Origin: Photorhabdus caribbeanensis
GTDB taxonomy: Bacteria > Pseudomonadota > Gammaproteobacteria > Enterobacterales > Enterobacteriaceae
Direction of reading: 5' to 3'
Length of the DNA: 64,000 bases
Assembly (NCBI RefSeq): GCF_018448885.1
Contig: NZ_RCWB01000020.1
Location: 1-64,000 of the forward strand
Shown here: positions 45,669 to 55,260 of the stretch, piece by piece
Position numbering within the stretch: position 1 is the stretch's first letter
How the letters are laid out: each line of letters starts with the position of its first letter
Program-made: the position numbers and the translations under genes
Notes under the pieces: generated by a model
Database searches by the model: none
What the model was told of the DNA's origin: nothing
Seen by the model: the letters and a program-made list of their open reading frames with translations, nothing else

Positions 45669-47111
45669 TTACTTTAACTGCATCGCATCACGTATCGTGA
45701 AGAACAGATCTGTCTGGTCAGTCAGCCCCACAACATTGGCTGCCTGGGGACCATAAGCGGCCACCCGAAGCTGAGCCCCCGTGTGCTCCTGCTCCTTACC
45801 TTCAGAATTACCGTAATTTACCGCCATCACCGAACCATCTTTAGTGATTAATGCCTGAGTCAACCCCGGAGATTTCAAATCAGCTTCGATAATCTGGCTG
45901 GCGTGAGCATGATCAGCGGTGACGATAACTAATGTATCACCATGTTTACGCGCATATTTCAAACCAACTTGCACCGCCTCATCCAATGCGACCGTTTCAC
46001 CAATCTGCCCACAAGGATTAGCTTTGTGATCCTGCTTATCAATCGAAGCACTCTCCACTTGTAAGAAGAAACCTTTCTTATTTTCTTTCAACAGATCAAT
46101 GGCTTTCTCCGTCATCTGCGCCAACGTCGGCGCATCAGGATTCCGTTTCGAGTTGACTTTACAAGTCACTGGGGGGTTATCAATATTACCGTGATAAACG
46201 GCTTTAGGTCCTTCCCAAGAAATGTCCATATTGTCTTCATGGAACAGACCCAACAGCGGTTTTTTCTGATCCGCTCTAGTCACGGATGCCAGTGACTTAG
46301 CATCCCTGGCAATCTGATAACCCTGCTCCTGTGCCTGCTGTTCCAACGTTTTATCCTTGCCAGCGCCGGCAACCGATTTCTGAGCGAAAAACTTGGCGCC
46401 GCCACCTAATGTGACATCAGCACGAGCCACTAATAATTGCTCGGTGATGGAACCACGCCCGCCATTTTCTAGCGCATTAGTTGGACATTTTTTTATCGTC
46501 TCCTGCGGGCCATAACAGTCACGGTCAGTGATATGCGCATACAGTGCTGCTGGCGTTGCATCCTGTATCCTAGCCGTCGTTACGTTACCTGTTGCTTTAC
46601 CATTCACTTTTGCCAGCTCAAGCAGAGTTTGATGATCTTTACCAAATACATCGACACCCAACGCGCCATTATAGGTTTTTACACCAGTAGCCCAAGCGGT
46701 GGCAGAAGCAGCTGAATCAGTCGCATAGTTGGGTTTATGACTCTTTTTATCCAGAGAATAGTGAGTGTACTGGCCGGTAAATGGCAAGGCATCAATTCCT
46801 TTGAAAAATCCACCCGCACCTTCCGCATAGTTACGGGCAATAGTAATTTCAGAATCCCCCATACCATCACCAATAAACAAAATAACGTTCTTAGCTTTAT
46901 GGTTATTGATCGCTGCTTTTAATGCCTCAGTCTGGTTTTGAGTCATACGGCGAGCACCGCCAAATTCCGTAATATTACCCTTCACCGCCCGACTTTCCGC
47001 CATAATTTGATTAGCATTTTGTTCATCAGCCGCCAACACCGGTAAGCTGACACCTGAAATTAAAGCTGAGACCATGACTGCAACCAAACTTTTCATATAC
47101 TTGTTCGACAT
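45669..47111 (-). CDS. phoA: Alkaline phosphatase
   Basis: The protein has 480 residues from ATG 47111 ([20 protein letters not shown]), with AAGGAAAC upstream. A signal peptide ends near VLAA-DEQ. The active-site Ser lies in [13 protein letters not shown]; metal ligands are visible in [21 protein letters not shown] and [10 protein letters not shown]. It hydrolyses phosphate monoesters in the periplasm during phosphate starvation. A Pho-box-like sequence lies about 70 bases upstream. Confidence 0.96.
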   Translation of the reverse strand: MSNKYMKSLVAVMVSALISGVSLPVLAADEQNANQIMAESRAVKGNITEFGGARRMTQNQTEALKAAINNHKAKNVILFIGDGMGDSEITIARNYAEGAGGFFKGIDALPFTGQYTHYSLDKKSHKPNYATDSAASATAWATGVKTYNGALGVDVFGKDHQTLLELAKVNGKATGNVTTARIQDATPAALYAHITDRDCYGPQETIKKCPTNALENGGRGSITEQLLVARADVTLGGGAKFFAQKSVAGAGKDKTLEQQAQEQGYQIARDAKSLASVTRADQKKPLLGLFHEDNMDISWEGPKAVYHGNIDNPPVTCKVNSKRNPDAPTLAQMTEKAIDLLKENKKGFFLQVESASIDKQDHKANPCGQIGETVALDEAVQVGLKYARKHGDTLVIVTADHAHASQIIEADLKSPGLTQALITKDGSVMAVNYGNSEGKEQEHTGAQLRVAAYGPQAANVVGLTDQTDLFFTIRDAMQLK

Positions 47112-47182
47112 TAAAGTTTCCTTATTAAAACGCAATCGGCATAAAAATCATCGTTATCTGGTAAAGGGATACTAAATAAACT

Positions 47183-47201
47183 ATGTGACAATTATGTGAA
47201 G
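47183..47201 (-). promoter_or_regulatory. Pho-box-like PhoB site of phoA
   Basis: Read on the minus strand, CTTCACATAATTGTCACAT contains the two 7-base direct repeats TTCACAT and GTCACAT spaced 11 bases apart, like the consensus CTGTCAT-A/T-rich-CTGTCAT. It lies 72 bases upstream of the phoA start. Confidence 0.65.
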
Positions 47202-47214
47202 AAAATAAATTAAT

Positions 47215-48783
47215 TCACCATTTCGCTACCAACGACCGGGTTCCGTGGTACAAGGTTTCACACCACGAAATATAGTTATGACCACTAGAAACCTCACTGG
47301 ATTCAACTGGATAACCTTTCTGTAATAACGTCTCTTTCAGACGACGATTATTATATAAAATGCCCTCCAATTCCCCCACACGGGTTTCAAACAATCCCGC
47401 TTGTAAATAGAAACGCAGCGGTTTTTTCTCCGCTTTGGCAAATTCACGGATCAACCATTCAGGTTTTTCCCCCTGAGGAGCCCACCAATATGAACCAGAC
47501 ATACTAAGAACATTGCCAAACAACTCAGGATGATTAAATGCCACCCATGAAGATGCCAATCCACCATAACTGGAACCCGAAATAATGGTACGTTCTGCCG
47601 GTGCTTTAATACCTTGACCGGCCAGCCACGGTATCAATTCACTCGCCATAAATTCAGCAAAATTAGGATTGGGCGGCAATTCCTGGCTCCGGCGTACACT
47701 ATCCAAGCTATCAATAAACACCACATACATAGGTGGGATCTTGCCTTGTTCAATCAGGGAATCGAAAAATCTATCAATGTAGTACTGCTTACGGTAAATC
47801 TTCCCATCAAACAGCACCAACATAGCAGTCTGTTTCATCGGAGTAACCGGTTGATAAATCACAATTTCTCGGCTATTACCCAGAATCTTACTCTCAAGCT
47901 GATGAAGTTTAGTCGCGCCATGAAAAGGCGATTGCTTAAATTGTGCGATATCACATAGAGTTGGCCTTAGCGCCAGCAATGAATCATGGTTAAACACATC
48001 TTCGGATACAACCGGTACTACATTTTTATTCAACGGATCAGCCTGTGCAGTAATCAAAATCGATCTACGCTGTTCCTCAGCCGTGCCTTCGATTCGTGGC
48101 AAATCCGGCGCCAATTTATATTGCATCAAGGTATCTGACGGAACGATATAGCTGCGAAACCAAACATCAGTCCCTGACAAATGTGACATCGGATCGTGAT
48201 CGCCACTCGGCGCACCAAAAATAAAGACATTCGCTTTCGCTCCACGCCACAGGAAAGTGACGCGCTTATTCTTATCATCATAATCTTCAATTAACGGCGC
48301 ACCCTTACGGGTTATTTCTCGCCAGAAGGCATGGGTACCTTTTCCTTGCGCGACTTCAACTTGGAGTTGTTTCAGGCGTGGACTCTCTGGCGGCTGCCTA
48401 TAATCATTATCCTTGGGAGTATAAGGCGGAAATGACAATGTAAGTTGCCACGGCTCTCCTGCTTTGCCCTTGGCTGCCAACCGATATTTTCCTGCCTGAG
48501 GAACAGTAAAGCCAATTGACTGACGAGCATCCACCGGGTTATCAGTGAAAAGCGTGCGAATATGTTGTTGATTACCCTTCTGCACCACCAATTTTTGCAT
48601 ACCCAGTGCCGATCCTTTTACATAATGCTCAGCCTGAATTTTAAACTCAATGCATGCTACCCCTTGAGAATTAAAATTTCCGGCTATCGCCTGTTGATCT
48701 TGCTGAAATTTTATTTGATGACACTGAGAGGCAAAGACATTAAAGGAAGCCATAAGAGCACATATCATTATGTTTACTTTCAT
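47215..48783 (-). CDS. Periplasmic enterochelin-esterase-like hydrolase (Fes/IroE-type)
   Basis: This 522-residue protein has a signal peptide (MKVNIMICALMASFNVFASQ). An N-terminal beta-sandwich resembles the enterochelin-esterase N-domain (VTFLWRGAKANVFIFGAPSG), followed by an alpha/beta-hydrolase domain with nucleophile elbow IISGSSYGGLASSW, upstream YVVFIDSLDSVRRSQELPPN and late His in SSGHNYISWCETL. This matches the Fes esterase architecture (R-x-x-EL near the cap), but Fes is cytoplasmic and about 400 residues. Export suggests hydrolysis of a catecholate siderophore or other ester in the periplasm. No siderophore genes are adjacent; it lies behind phoA on the same strand with its own leader. 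Confidence 0.85.
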   Translation of the reverse strand: MKVNIMICALMASFNVFASQCHQIKFQQDQQAIAGNFNSQGVACIEFKIQAEHYVKGSALGMQKLVVQKGNQQHIRTLFTDNPVDARQSIGFTVPQAGKYRLAAKGKAGEPWQLTLSFPPYTPKDNDYRQPPESPRLKQLQVEVAQGKGTHAFWREITRKGAPLIEDYDDKNKRVTFLWRGAKANVFIFGAPSGDHDPMSHLSGTDVWFRSYIVPSDTLMQYKLAPDLPRIEGTAEEQRRSILITAQADPLNKNVVPVVSEDVFNHDSLLALRPTLCDIAQFKQSPFHGATKLHQLESKILGNSREIVIYQPVTPMKQTAMLVLFDGKIYRKQYYIDRFFDSLIEQGKIPPMYVVFIDSLDSVRRSQELPPNPNFAEFMASELIPWLAGQGIKAPAERTIISGSSYGGLASSWVAFNHPELFGNVLSMSGSYWWAPQGEKPEWLIREFAKAEKKPLRFYLQAGLFETRVGELEGILYNNRRLKETLLQKGYPVESSEVSSGHNYISWCETLYHGTRSLVAKW

Positions 48784-49020
48784 TTTTTTCTCTTCTTTAA
48801 TTGTTGATTATTGGTATTCAATTTTTTTGACACGGCAAATCATGCACTAAATTTTTATTTAATAATAAGAACAATTACTATTATTAATAGCATAAATTGT
48901 GTGTTAACTTTCATTAAAACAACTCTCTAACAAGACGAAATAATTTATGGGTGGATACATAAATAATTCAATATCTTGATATGATATTAGTCGAACCACC
49001 CTATCTTTCAAAAGATTAAG
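48784..49020. other. AT-rich intergenic region upstream of the Fes-like gene
   Basis: It carries the AGAAGAGA ribosome-binding region of the Fes-like gene next to 48784 and an AT-rich promoter area. A weak Fur-like stretch near 48870-48890 is too poor to call. No gene seen. Confidence 0.5.
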
Positions 49021-49053
49021 TAAAAAATAATACGGGATATAATCTATCCCGCA
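49021..49053 (-). terminator. Terminator of the HpaB-like gene
   Basis: On the minus strand GCGGGATAGATTATATCCCG is followed by TATTATTTTTTA, about 60 bases after the stop codon. Confidence 0.85.
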
Positions 49054-49109
49054 TCGTCAAATTTGATAAAAATAAAACGAGTTAGCTACATCTGAATTAA
49101 ATACAGAAT

Positions 49110-50555
49110 TTAACTCACATCCATAGAATCTAAAATCCCTTGGCTCATACTTTTAGCAAAATCCCAATCATATTTTTCATAAACACGAGACAGAGCAATA
49201 AAAGGCGCGCCTGAATAGAACATTTCATATTGAGTATGACGTGATGCAAATTCAGAACCGATCGCATCCCACACTAACTTCAATAATTTCACTCGTTCAA
49301 TGGGGGCCAGTAAAGTTGAATATTGTGTTTTTTCTATTAAATCACGAATTTCTGGATTTGCTAAATCAATATAATTTGACGGTAACATAATCACACCACC
49401 ACCTGAGAGTTTTCTGATGCTTTCTATCACCTTTGGATAAGTTGACTGCAATAAAACCTGGCAAGCATACAGTTGTGATCGATTGGGAATATAATATTCA
49501 TTATGCCGATCAGGATTGTGGATCAAACCACGAAACAGCCCTTCAATATTAGTAGCATAACAAGCAAGCTCTGCTAACGATTCACGAACAGCCGGAAATT
49601 CATTAACGCCGGTAGCTTCGGTAAGCTGATGGGCCAAACCCGTTAAAAAATGTAGCTTAACGGCATACCGAGCCATGCCCTGAACATCCATTAAAACGTC
49701 AGCGCCAGTTGCCAGAAATTGCCGACGACACATATCCGTATTTTTATACACAAAAACTCTTTCCCACGGAACAAAAACATCGTCGAAATAAATTACCGCA
49801 TCATTTTCGTCAAATTGATACGCTAAAGGGGAGTCAAATTTATTACTGCCTATTTCATAGGATTTTCTGGAAAGAATTTTTATTCCCTTAGTATTCAGCG
49901 GTAATGCAAAAGACACCGCATATTTATCATCAACGCCCTCTTTAAGTGGATTAAACACGCCAACAACCACTTCTTCTGCAAGGACGGCCGCGGTTCCTAA
50001 CATCTTTGCCCCGCGAACAATGATTCCTTGCGGTTTTTCTTCCAATACACCAAGAGTATGAAATTCGTTTTTTATATGCTCACTAGGCGTTTTGGAACGA
50101 TCACCTTGTGGATTGATTAATGTGAAAGCCAAATAAATATCTTTATCGCGGGCATATGAATAGTAATTTTTCAATGCCTCAGCCCTATCCTTAGAATATT
50201 CCTCAAATACTTCCAGATGAGTCATTATTCCGGTAAAAGCAGCAGAAACATGATCTGGACTTCTACCTAGCCAACCACAACTCTGCATTGCCCAAGCATA
50301 CGCAGCCTCACCTCTGGCAATTAATTTCTCTCGGGTAGTAGGAAGTTCCCAACATAAACCAACACGCTTACCACCAGGTGTTTCGAACGTCATCTGATCA
50401 GCATGTGCTGCCTGATAATCATAAAGTGAAGCTACGGTTCTAATTGCATTCCGAAAAGCAGGGTGATCCACGTGATTAGTAATCTTTTCTCCATTCAGAA
50501 AAATGGTTCTTCCATCACGCAAGCCTTCAATATATTCCTCACCGGTCTTAGACAT
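49110..50555 (-). CDS. HpaB/PvcC-family FADH2-dependent monooxygenase
   Basis: The protein has 481 residues from ATG 50555, with GGAGG upstream. It resembles the large oxygenase component of two-component flavin monooxygenases (4-hydroxyphenylacetate 3-hydroxylase HpaB; pyoverdine-type PvcC). Seen are the start MSKTGEEYIEGLRDGRTIFL, the substrate-loop AFTLINPQGDRS, DDVFVPWERVFVY, and the C-terminal SGGGVIMLPS. The flavin reductase partner (HpaC-like) is not adjacent, so it must use one encoded elsewhere. No pathway genes surround it; likely it ortho-hydroxylates a phenolic metabolite. Confidence 0.9.
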   Translation of the reverse strand: MSKTGEEYIEGLRDGRTIFLNGEKITNHVDHPAFRNAIRTVASLYDYQAAHADQMTFETPGGKRVGLCWELPTTREKLIARGEAAYAWAMQSCGWLGRSPDHVSAAFTGIMTHLEVFEEYSKDRAEALKNYYSYARDKDIYLAFTLINPQGDRSKTPSEHIKNEFHTLGVLEEKPQGIIVRGAKMLGTAAVLAEEVVVGVFNPLKEGVDDKYAVSFALPLNTKGIKILSRKSYEIGSNKFDSPLAYQFDENDAVIYFDDVFVPWERVFVYKNTDMCRRQFLATGADVLMDVQGMARYAVKLHFLTGLAHQLTEATGVNEFPAVRESLAELACYATNIEGLFRGLIHNPDRHNEYYIPNRSQLYACQVLLQSTYPKVIESIRKLSGGGVIMLPSNYIDLANPEIRDLIEKTQYSTLLAPIERVKLLKLVWDAIGSEFASRHTQYEMFYSGAPFIALSRVYEKYDWDFAKSMSQGILDSMDVS

Positions 50556-51141
50556 TAGCAACTTCCTCCGAAATAGAATTAATTTTAGGTAAATCGATCT
50601 TCAAAGGCATAGCAATTCCCTACCCTATTGTCGGGCATCGCCATTTAAATTTTTCTATCTAATTATTTTCTACGTATCCAGTATAGATTGAATCACAATG
50701 ATTCGATAAAATATTTCAGTAAATTTTCTTGAGTATCTGTGATCTCTCTCTTAATTTGATACATAAATACGATTTATCTTCTTACTCTATTTATCTTAAC
50801 CATCAACTCATTTAAGGACCAGTCCAGCTCCAGTATCACAATCCCAAGCTACACTGCGCTGAGGTATACCCACAAATTTAGCGCTAATAAATCAAAACCC
50901 TATTTCGATAGATTTTGGCATGGTGGTTTAATACGCAGCTACTTCGTGGGCTTTCCTTGCCTGTTCGCTGTACTTTGATATGAGTAAGTTTAATAAATAT
51001 ATTTACCAAGCAATCATTAAACAAATGTTTAGCAAAGTTTAATATATCATTGTTTTTTAGATTAATTTATTTTCAAAAAAATTTCCGGGGTGAGATTTTG
51101 GCTAGTTTGATGGGGAGCCCTCGATAGAGGGCTAAGGCTGG
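50556..51141. other. Intergenic region without a recognisable gene
   Basis: It contains the ribosome-binding site and leader of the HpaB-like gene at the left. A hairpin AGCCCTCGATAGAGGGCT at 51117-51134, just beyond the DUF3037 stop codon, may end that operon but lacks a T run. The remainder shows no open frame of interest. Confidence 0.5.
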
Positions 51142-51960
51142 TTATATTGAATGCTTTGCAAACTCGATTATTGATTTCTCATCATCATGACTTAGATGAA
51201 ATATCTCACTGAAATCCAAGGTTTTTCTTATCTCATCAATAGCTTTTTGCTCTGCCAGTCCTGGCTTTCTTCTGTGATCAATGGTGAACAAAACCGTCTT
51301 CATATTTAGGATATTTTCGCTTGCGGCTCTCTTTATTCTAGATACCCAAGTATCGCAATGCTCAAGCATTTTACTTGGTTCTTCCTGGGTAAAGGCTAAC
51401 GGCTTTATTGCACACAAAACATCTTTATTTTTCATGGCAACTAATGGCATTGAAAAACGGGTCAATTCACCTCCAACAGTTTCTTTTTTAAAAATATTTT
51501 TCAATTCCTGATGAGACTGAAATCGCTCCCTTAGTTCTCTGGCTAATATTTTTTCACGTTTTTCTTTTGTATGCTCAGTATGTTTCACGAACTTATTAAA
51601 CAGCCTGCTTAGTTCCTCTTTGCAATCGCAAGCTAGTAAGACTCTGGGTGGGCTATAGTAAAAAATTGATTCTTTTGGTGACGTGAATGTGTAAAAGAAA
51701 TCACGTATCTTTTCTGGACTATGCAACTCAGAAATTATGCTAGTGGCTATTTGTAACTCTCTATCTATAGATGGTTTTACTACATGAAAGATGGTGTCAT
51801 CTTTAAAGAAATTTTTTACACGAGCATCGTTTGTCTTGGTTAACCTGTAAACCATATAACCAAGTCTTGGCGCACAAATGATCACACCCACATTGGCAAA
51901 TTCTTCTGTCTCCGCATATGGCGCATATCTAACTATGCTATAGAGTAACGGTGTGTTCAT
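51142..51960 (-). CDS. DUF3037-domain protein
   Basis: This 272-residue protein begins with a DUF3037-type N-terminus (LYSIVRYAPYAETEEFANVG, then VIICAPRLGYMVYRL). DUF3037 proteins are of unknown function and are typically encoded beside a HipA-like kinase, as here: the start codon overlaps the kinase stop codon by 4 bases (51957-51960). No membrane segment or signal peptide. It may be the toxin, antitoxin or target-recognition part of a two-gene module. Confidence 0.8.
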   Translation of the reverse strand: MNTPLLYSIVRYAPYAETEEFANVGVIICAPRLGYMVYRLTKTNDARVKNFFKDDTIFHVVKPSIDRELQIATSIISELHSPEKIRDFFYTFTSPKESIFYYSPPRVLLACDCKEELSRLFNKFVKHTEHTKEKREKILARELRERFQSHQELKNIFKKETVGGELTRFSMPLVAMKNKDVLCAIKPLAFTQEEPSKMLEHCDTWVSRIKRAASENILNMKTVLFTIDHRRKPGLAEQKAIDEIRKTLDFSEIFHLSHDDEKSIIEFAKHSI

Positions 51961-52700
51961 ACTATGGTGCTCCGAAAGTTTTGATCTGATCCCCTGTTGA
52001 GCAAAGAAGTAACACTATTTAGTACAGCGTCCTTTTCTGGCAACTCATCAATCCATTCGTCAGGTAAATTTAAAATTGCTTCTTCGCATTTATTATTTAA
52101 TTTTGCAACAATATCATCAATGACCTCATCATCAGGTAAATCATAAACCCAATCTCTATGTATTGGTGAGAAGACATGAAGATCAAATTCCGATATATCG
52201 CATTGTGGGTCGAAAGCCAGATTATGATCAATAAGATAATATCTTTGTTTTTTGTAGTTATAAATGATATTTACATTACCCCCTTTCTTTGAAAGGCATC
52301 TATCAGAATTATTCACCAATCTGTCGAATAGATATATTTCTTTTTGTTTTTGTATATCAATAACTTCATGAACTAATGAAAATGTTATTGTTGCTGAATC
52401 TGCGATGTAACGTGAAGCATAGGCGTAGCCTGGACTTAATCCCCCCCTATAAATTGGAGGAAGATAGTCCACAAAGTCGTCTGGTACATAAACAACAGAG
52501 AAATCAGGGGTTGATAACCCAATGCTCTGTGCCAGAATTGACGCTATTAGTTCATGTATTAGCTGTGTTCTAGGCATTGACGCAGCGCTTTTTACCACGT
52601 AAAGATTGTCATCATTACATCGACATAAAAAAGGCTGAGTAGAACCTTCATCCATTTTGCGTATTAGTTCAACAACTTGTAATTCATCGTTATTATTCAT
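51957..52700 (-). CDS. HipA-like kinase family protein
   Basis: This 247-residue protein is the short, stand-alone HipA-like kinase (HipA_2 type) rather than full HipA. It has an N-terminal GSTQPFLCRCNDDNLYVVKS (ATP-lobe Lys), LIHELIASILAQSIGLSTPD, then the catalytic-loop-like LFDRLVNNSDRCLSKKGGNV and LIDHNLAFDP (D-H-N / metal-binding D). It is expected to phosphorylate or nucleotidylate a partner protein. It is coupled to the DUF3037 gene and lies downstream of an XRE regulator, so the three genes may form a regulated toxin-antitoxin or defence module. Confidence 0.82.
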   Translation of the reverse strand: MNNNDELQVVELIRKMDEGSTQPFLCRCNDDNLYVVKSAASMPRTQLIHELIASILAQSIGLSTPDFSVVYVPDDFVDYLPPIYRGGLSPGYAYASRYIADSATITFSLVHEVIDIQKQKEIYLFDRLVNNSDRCLSKKGGNVNIIYNYKKQRYYLIDHNLAFDPQCDISEFDLHVFSPIHRDWVYDLPDDEVIDDIVAKLNNKCEEAILNLPDEWIDELPEKDAVLNSVTSLLNRGSDQNFRSTIV

Positions 52701-52873
52701 GTTTTACATTTTTGATTAATACGTTATCTTATAGTAGCTGTAACTTAAATCATCTACTCGCCAACGTGTGGAACATCATACTGAATCACTATTGCCAAAT
52801 TATTGTGTGATAATACTCAGAATGCGATCCATCCCCATGAAAAGAGAACGTTTTGGTTATTAAAAAAAATTCC

Positions 52874-53239
52874 TTATGCTTTCTTTTTGCTTTTCTTCTG
52901 TGATAGTTCTTCTAATAACTGATTGTAATACCGTTTTTTTTCTTCAAGCGTTTTTAAAAGTTCATCAGCTTCGCTGTCTGGTAGTTCATCAAATAATTCT
53001 AGAAGAATTTTTTGTCTCTTTGATAATTCTATACATTGAGAAACCTCACCAGTGTTTGTATCAGTGTCTAAGTAGCCGATCGGCATGTGATAATCACGTT
53101 CTAAACGCCGAGCTGCTTTCTCTCCAAAAGAAGCTTTACCGTTAATAAGTTGCGATAAATAACTCTTCTCTTTTTCGGGAAGAGTTTTGGTAGAAAACCA
53201 TTCTTTAAGGCGTTTTCGCCTGATACCTTTTATGTCCAT
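52874..53239 (-). CDS. XRE-type helix-turn-helix regulator
   Basis: The protein has 121 residues from ATG 53239; a GTG at 53278 would add 13 residues and has a plausible GAGAG upstream. The N-terminal HTH (YLSQLINGKASFGEKAARRL) is of lambda-repressor/Cro type, followed by IGYLDTD and a C-terminal coiled-coil-like Lys/Glu-rich tail. It resembles phage-like repressors. It is separated from the HipA-like gene by 173 bases with its own promoter region, so operon membership is uncertain. Confidence 0.82.
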   Translation of the reverse strand: MDIKGIRRKRLKEWFSTKTLPEKEKSYLSQLINGKASFGEKAARRLERDYHMPIGYLDTDTNTGEVSQCIELSKRQKILLELFDELPDSEADELLKTLEEKKRYYNQLLEELSQKKSKKKA

Positions 53240-53360
53240 TCTGTAATTTTGATTAGTATTGACTAAACAAGCAAACACTTTACTCTCAGTTTAATAATTA
53301 ATAAACCTACATTTGAAACTTAATGAGTGAAACATAGAACTAAAAAATATATTGATTCAC

Positions 53361-53729
53361 TTGAACGTAGCAGCGGCAAAAATGCAGGGGGTTGAATACG
53401 AAATGCAGTTAATGGGAGCCGCTCAAAGTAACCAACCTAGCCCTGTATAGGTCGATTTCATTTACCGACAGGCTCAACAATATATCCCAGAACTTTCATC
53501 TGTTGTCAAAAGACGCCAGCAAGCGGCTAGCTCGGAGGACGCAGCCTACTTTATGGAGCGCGTCAAATCGAATGGTGGTCAAGCCACCTACCTCATTTTC
53601 GGTACAGAACTCAGTGTAGGTCATCATCATAATGAACGGTTTAACTTTGATGAAAACGTGATGACAACCGCGGTGGAAACATTAGCCGCTGTCACCCTTA
53701 ACTTACTGATTTCGGAGTTCATACTATGA
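53361..53729 (+). pseudogene. abgA: abgA remnant (aminobenzoyl-glutamate hydrolase subunit A, C-terminal part)
   Basis: The frame reads LNVAAAKMQGVEYEMQLMGA... then a TAG at 53448, and continues in the same frame through VDFIYRQAQQYIPEL, SSEDAAYFMERVKSNGGQAT, GTELSVGHHHNERFNFDE to a stop overlapping the abgB start (ATGA). This is the C-terminal third of the M20-family AbgA. The N-terminal two-thirds are missing at the border with the XRE/HipA/DUF3037 genes, so the accessory module appears to have replaced them. Confidence 0.75.
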
Positions 53730-55174
53730 ATAATTCATTAACTGAATTCATCCATGAATACATTAATCAACGCCAAAGTGATTTTACTTACCTTAGCGAT
53801 AAGATTTGGGAACACTCTGAGACCAACTTTAAAGAAAGCTTTTCTGCTGAACTGCTCGCAAATGCGTTAGAAAATGAAGGGTTTGTAGTTCAGCGTGGGG
53901 TAGGCAATATTGAGACCGCGTTTATCGCCAGTTATGGTAGTGGACACCCTGTGATTGCTTTACTTGGTGAGTATGATGCACTGGCTGGTTTAAGCCAAAA
54001 AGCAGGCTGTTATGAACCCAGCCCTATAGTTGAAAACGGTAACGGCCACGGGTGTGGACATAATTTATTGGGGACGGCCGCACTCGCTGCGGCATTTGCA
54101 GTGAAAGCCTGGCTGCAAAAAAATCAACGTCCTGGAACTGTGCGGTTTTACGGTTGCCCAGCAGAAGAAGGGGGTTCCGGTAAAACATTTATGGTCCGGG
54201 AGGGCCTTTTTGATGATGTTGATGCGGCAATTACATGGCATCCTCAATCATTCAGTAGCGTATTTAATGTCCAGTCTCTGGCAAATATCCAAACAGCATT
54301 TCATTTCAAAGGGATTGCATCACACGCCGCCAATTCCCCTCACTTAGGCAGAAGTGCTTTAGATGCGGTCAGTCTGATGAATGTGGGTGCTCAGTTTCTT
54401 CGTGAACATATCATTCAGGAAGCACGAATTCATTATGCAGTGACTAATACGGGCGGTATGTCGCCTAACGTTGTACAGGCTAATGCCGAAGTTTTATACC
54501 TTGTTCGAGCTCCTCAACTGGATCAGGCTCAAGATATTTACCAACGAGTTATTGATATCGCTAAAGGTGCCGCCTTAATGACCGGTACGCAATTGAATAT
54601 TCGCTTTGACACAGCGTGTTCAAATGATGTTCCTAACCGCACGATAGAAAGAGTGATGTATCAGTATATTCAAGCTTTTGGTATTCCTGAATACACTGAT
54701 GAAGAACGCCAATTTGCTGAAAAAATCCATCAAACACTGACAAAAGATGATTTACGCAATGTCAAATTCAATGCAGCTCAGATAGCGGGTGAAGAGGGTA
54801 AACTCTGGAGTGAGCGACAAGGGGAAAAAGCTCTGACAGATGAAGTCTTACCCTATATAGAATCGCAAGAGTTAATGTATGTCTCTACCGATGTTGGGGA
54901 TGTTAGCTGGGTAACACCAACCGCCCAATGCTTCAGCCCCTGCTTTGCCTTTGGTACACCACTACATACTTGGCAACTAGTCGCACAAGGGCGTTCATCC
55001 ATTGCTCACAAAGGGATGTGTCTTGCCGGGAAAATTATGGCCGCTACCGCGCTTGAATTATTAACAGACCCTGCTCTGCTATCAGAGGTTCAATCGGAGT
55101 TCAAGCGCCAGAGGGATAAAAATCCCTATCAGAGCCCTATTCCACCCGATGTTAAACCATCACCTTTGAAGTAA
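53726..55174 (+). CDS. abgB: p-Aminobenzoyl-glutamate hydrolase subunit B (M20 peptidase)
   Basis: This 482-residue protein aligns along its length with E. coli AbgB (481): LGEYDALAGLSQKAGC, GHGCGHNLLGTAA (metal His), RFYGCPAEEGGSGKTFMVRE, SHAANSPHLGRSALDAV, and FGTPLHTWQLVAQGRSSIAH. It cleaves p-aminobenzoyl-glutamate (folate breakdown product) together with AbgA. Because abgA is truncated, the classic AbgAB heterodimer cannot form here, so AbgB may be non-functional or act alone. The transporter abgT is not present. Confidence 0.92.
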   Translation: MNNSLTEFIHEYINQRQSDFTYLSDKIWEHSETNFKESFSAELLANALENEGFVVQRGVGNIETAFIASYGSGHPVIALLGEYDALAGLSQKAGCYEPSPIVENGNGHGCGHNLLGTAALAAAFAVKAWLQKNQRPGTVRFYGCPAEEGGSGKTFMVREGLFDDVDAAITWHPQSFSSVFNVQSLANIQTAFHFKGIASHAANSPHLGRSALDAVSLMNVGAQFLREHIIQEARIHYAVTNTGGMSPNVVQANAEVLYLVRAPQLDQAQDIYQRVIDIAKGAALMTGTQLNIRFDTACSNDVPNRTIERVMYQYIQAFGIPEYTDEERQFAEKIHQTLTKDDLRNVKFNAAQIAGEEGKLWSERQGEKALTDEVLPYIESQELMYVSTDVGDVSWVTPTAQCFSPCFAFGTPLHTWQLVAQGRSSIAHKGMCLAGKIMAATALELLTDPALLSEVQSEFKRQRDKNPYQSPIPPDVKPSPLK

Positions 55175-55230
55175 CTTTGTTCCGATAAATACTGGTTTGC
55201 CTATAACAGTCAAACCAGTACTCGGTCACT

Positions 55231-55250
55231 TATACCCGTTATCTTTCAAG
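55231..55250 (+). repeat. Isolated end of the dispersed TATACCC repeat
   Basis: TATACCCGTTATCTTTCAAG is identical over 20 of 20 bases to the left end of the repeat at 19994-20013. No right end follows. Confidence 0.8.
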
Positions 55251-55260
55251 TTATCTCTTA

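Noticed and set aside
48860-48895. Possible Fur box upstream of the Fes-like esterase
   Set aside because: Only about 11 of 19 consensus positions match in a very AT-rich stretch, which is near background.
51117-51134. Calling the hairpin after the DUF3037 gene a terminator
   Set aside because: The stem is good, but no T run follows on the minus strand, so it is only noted.
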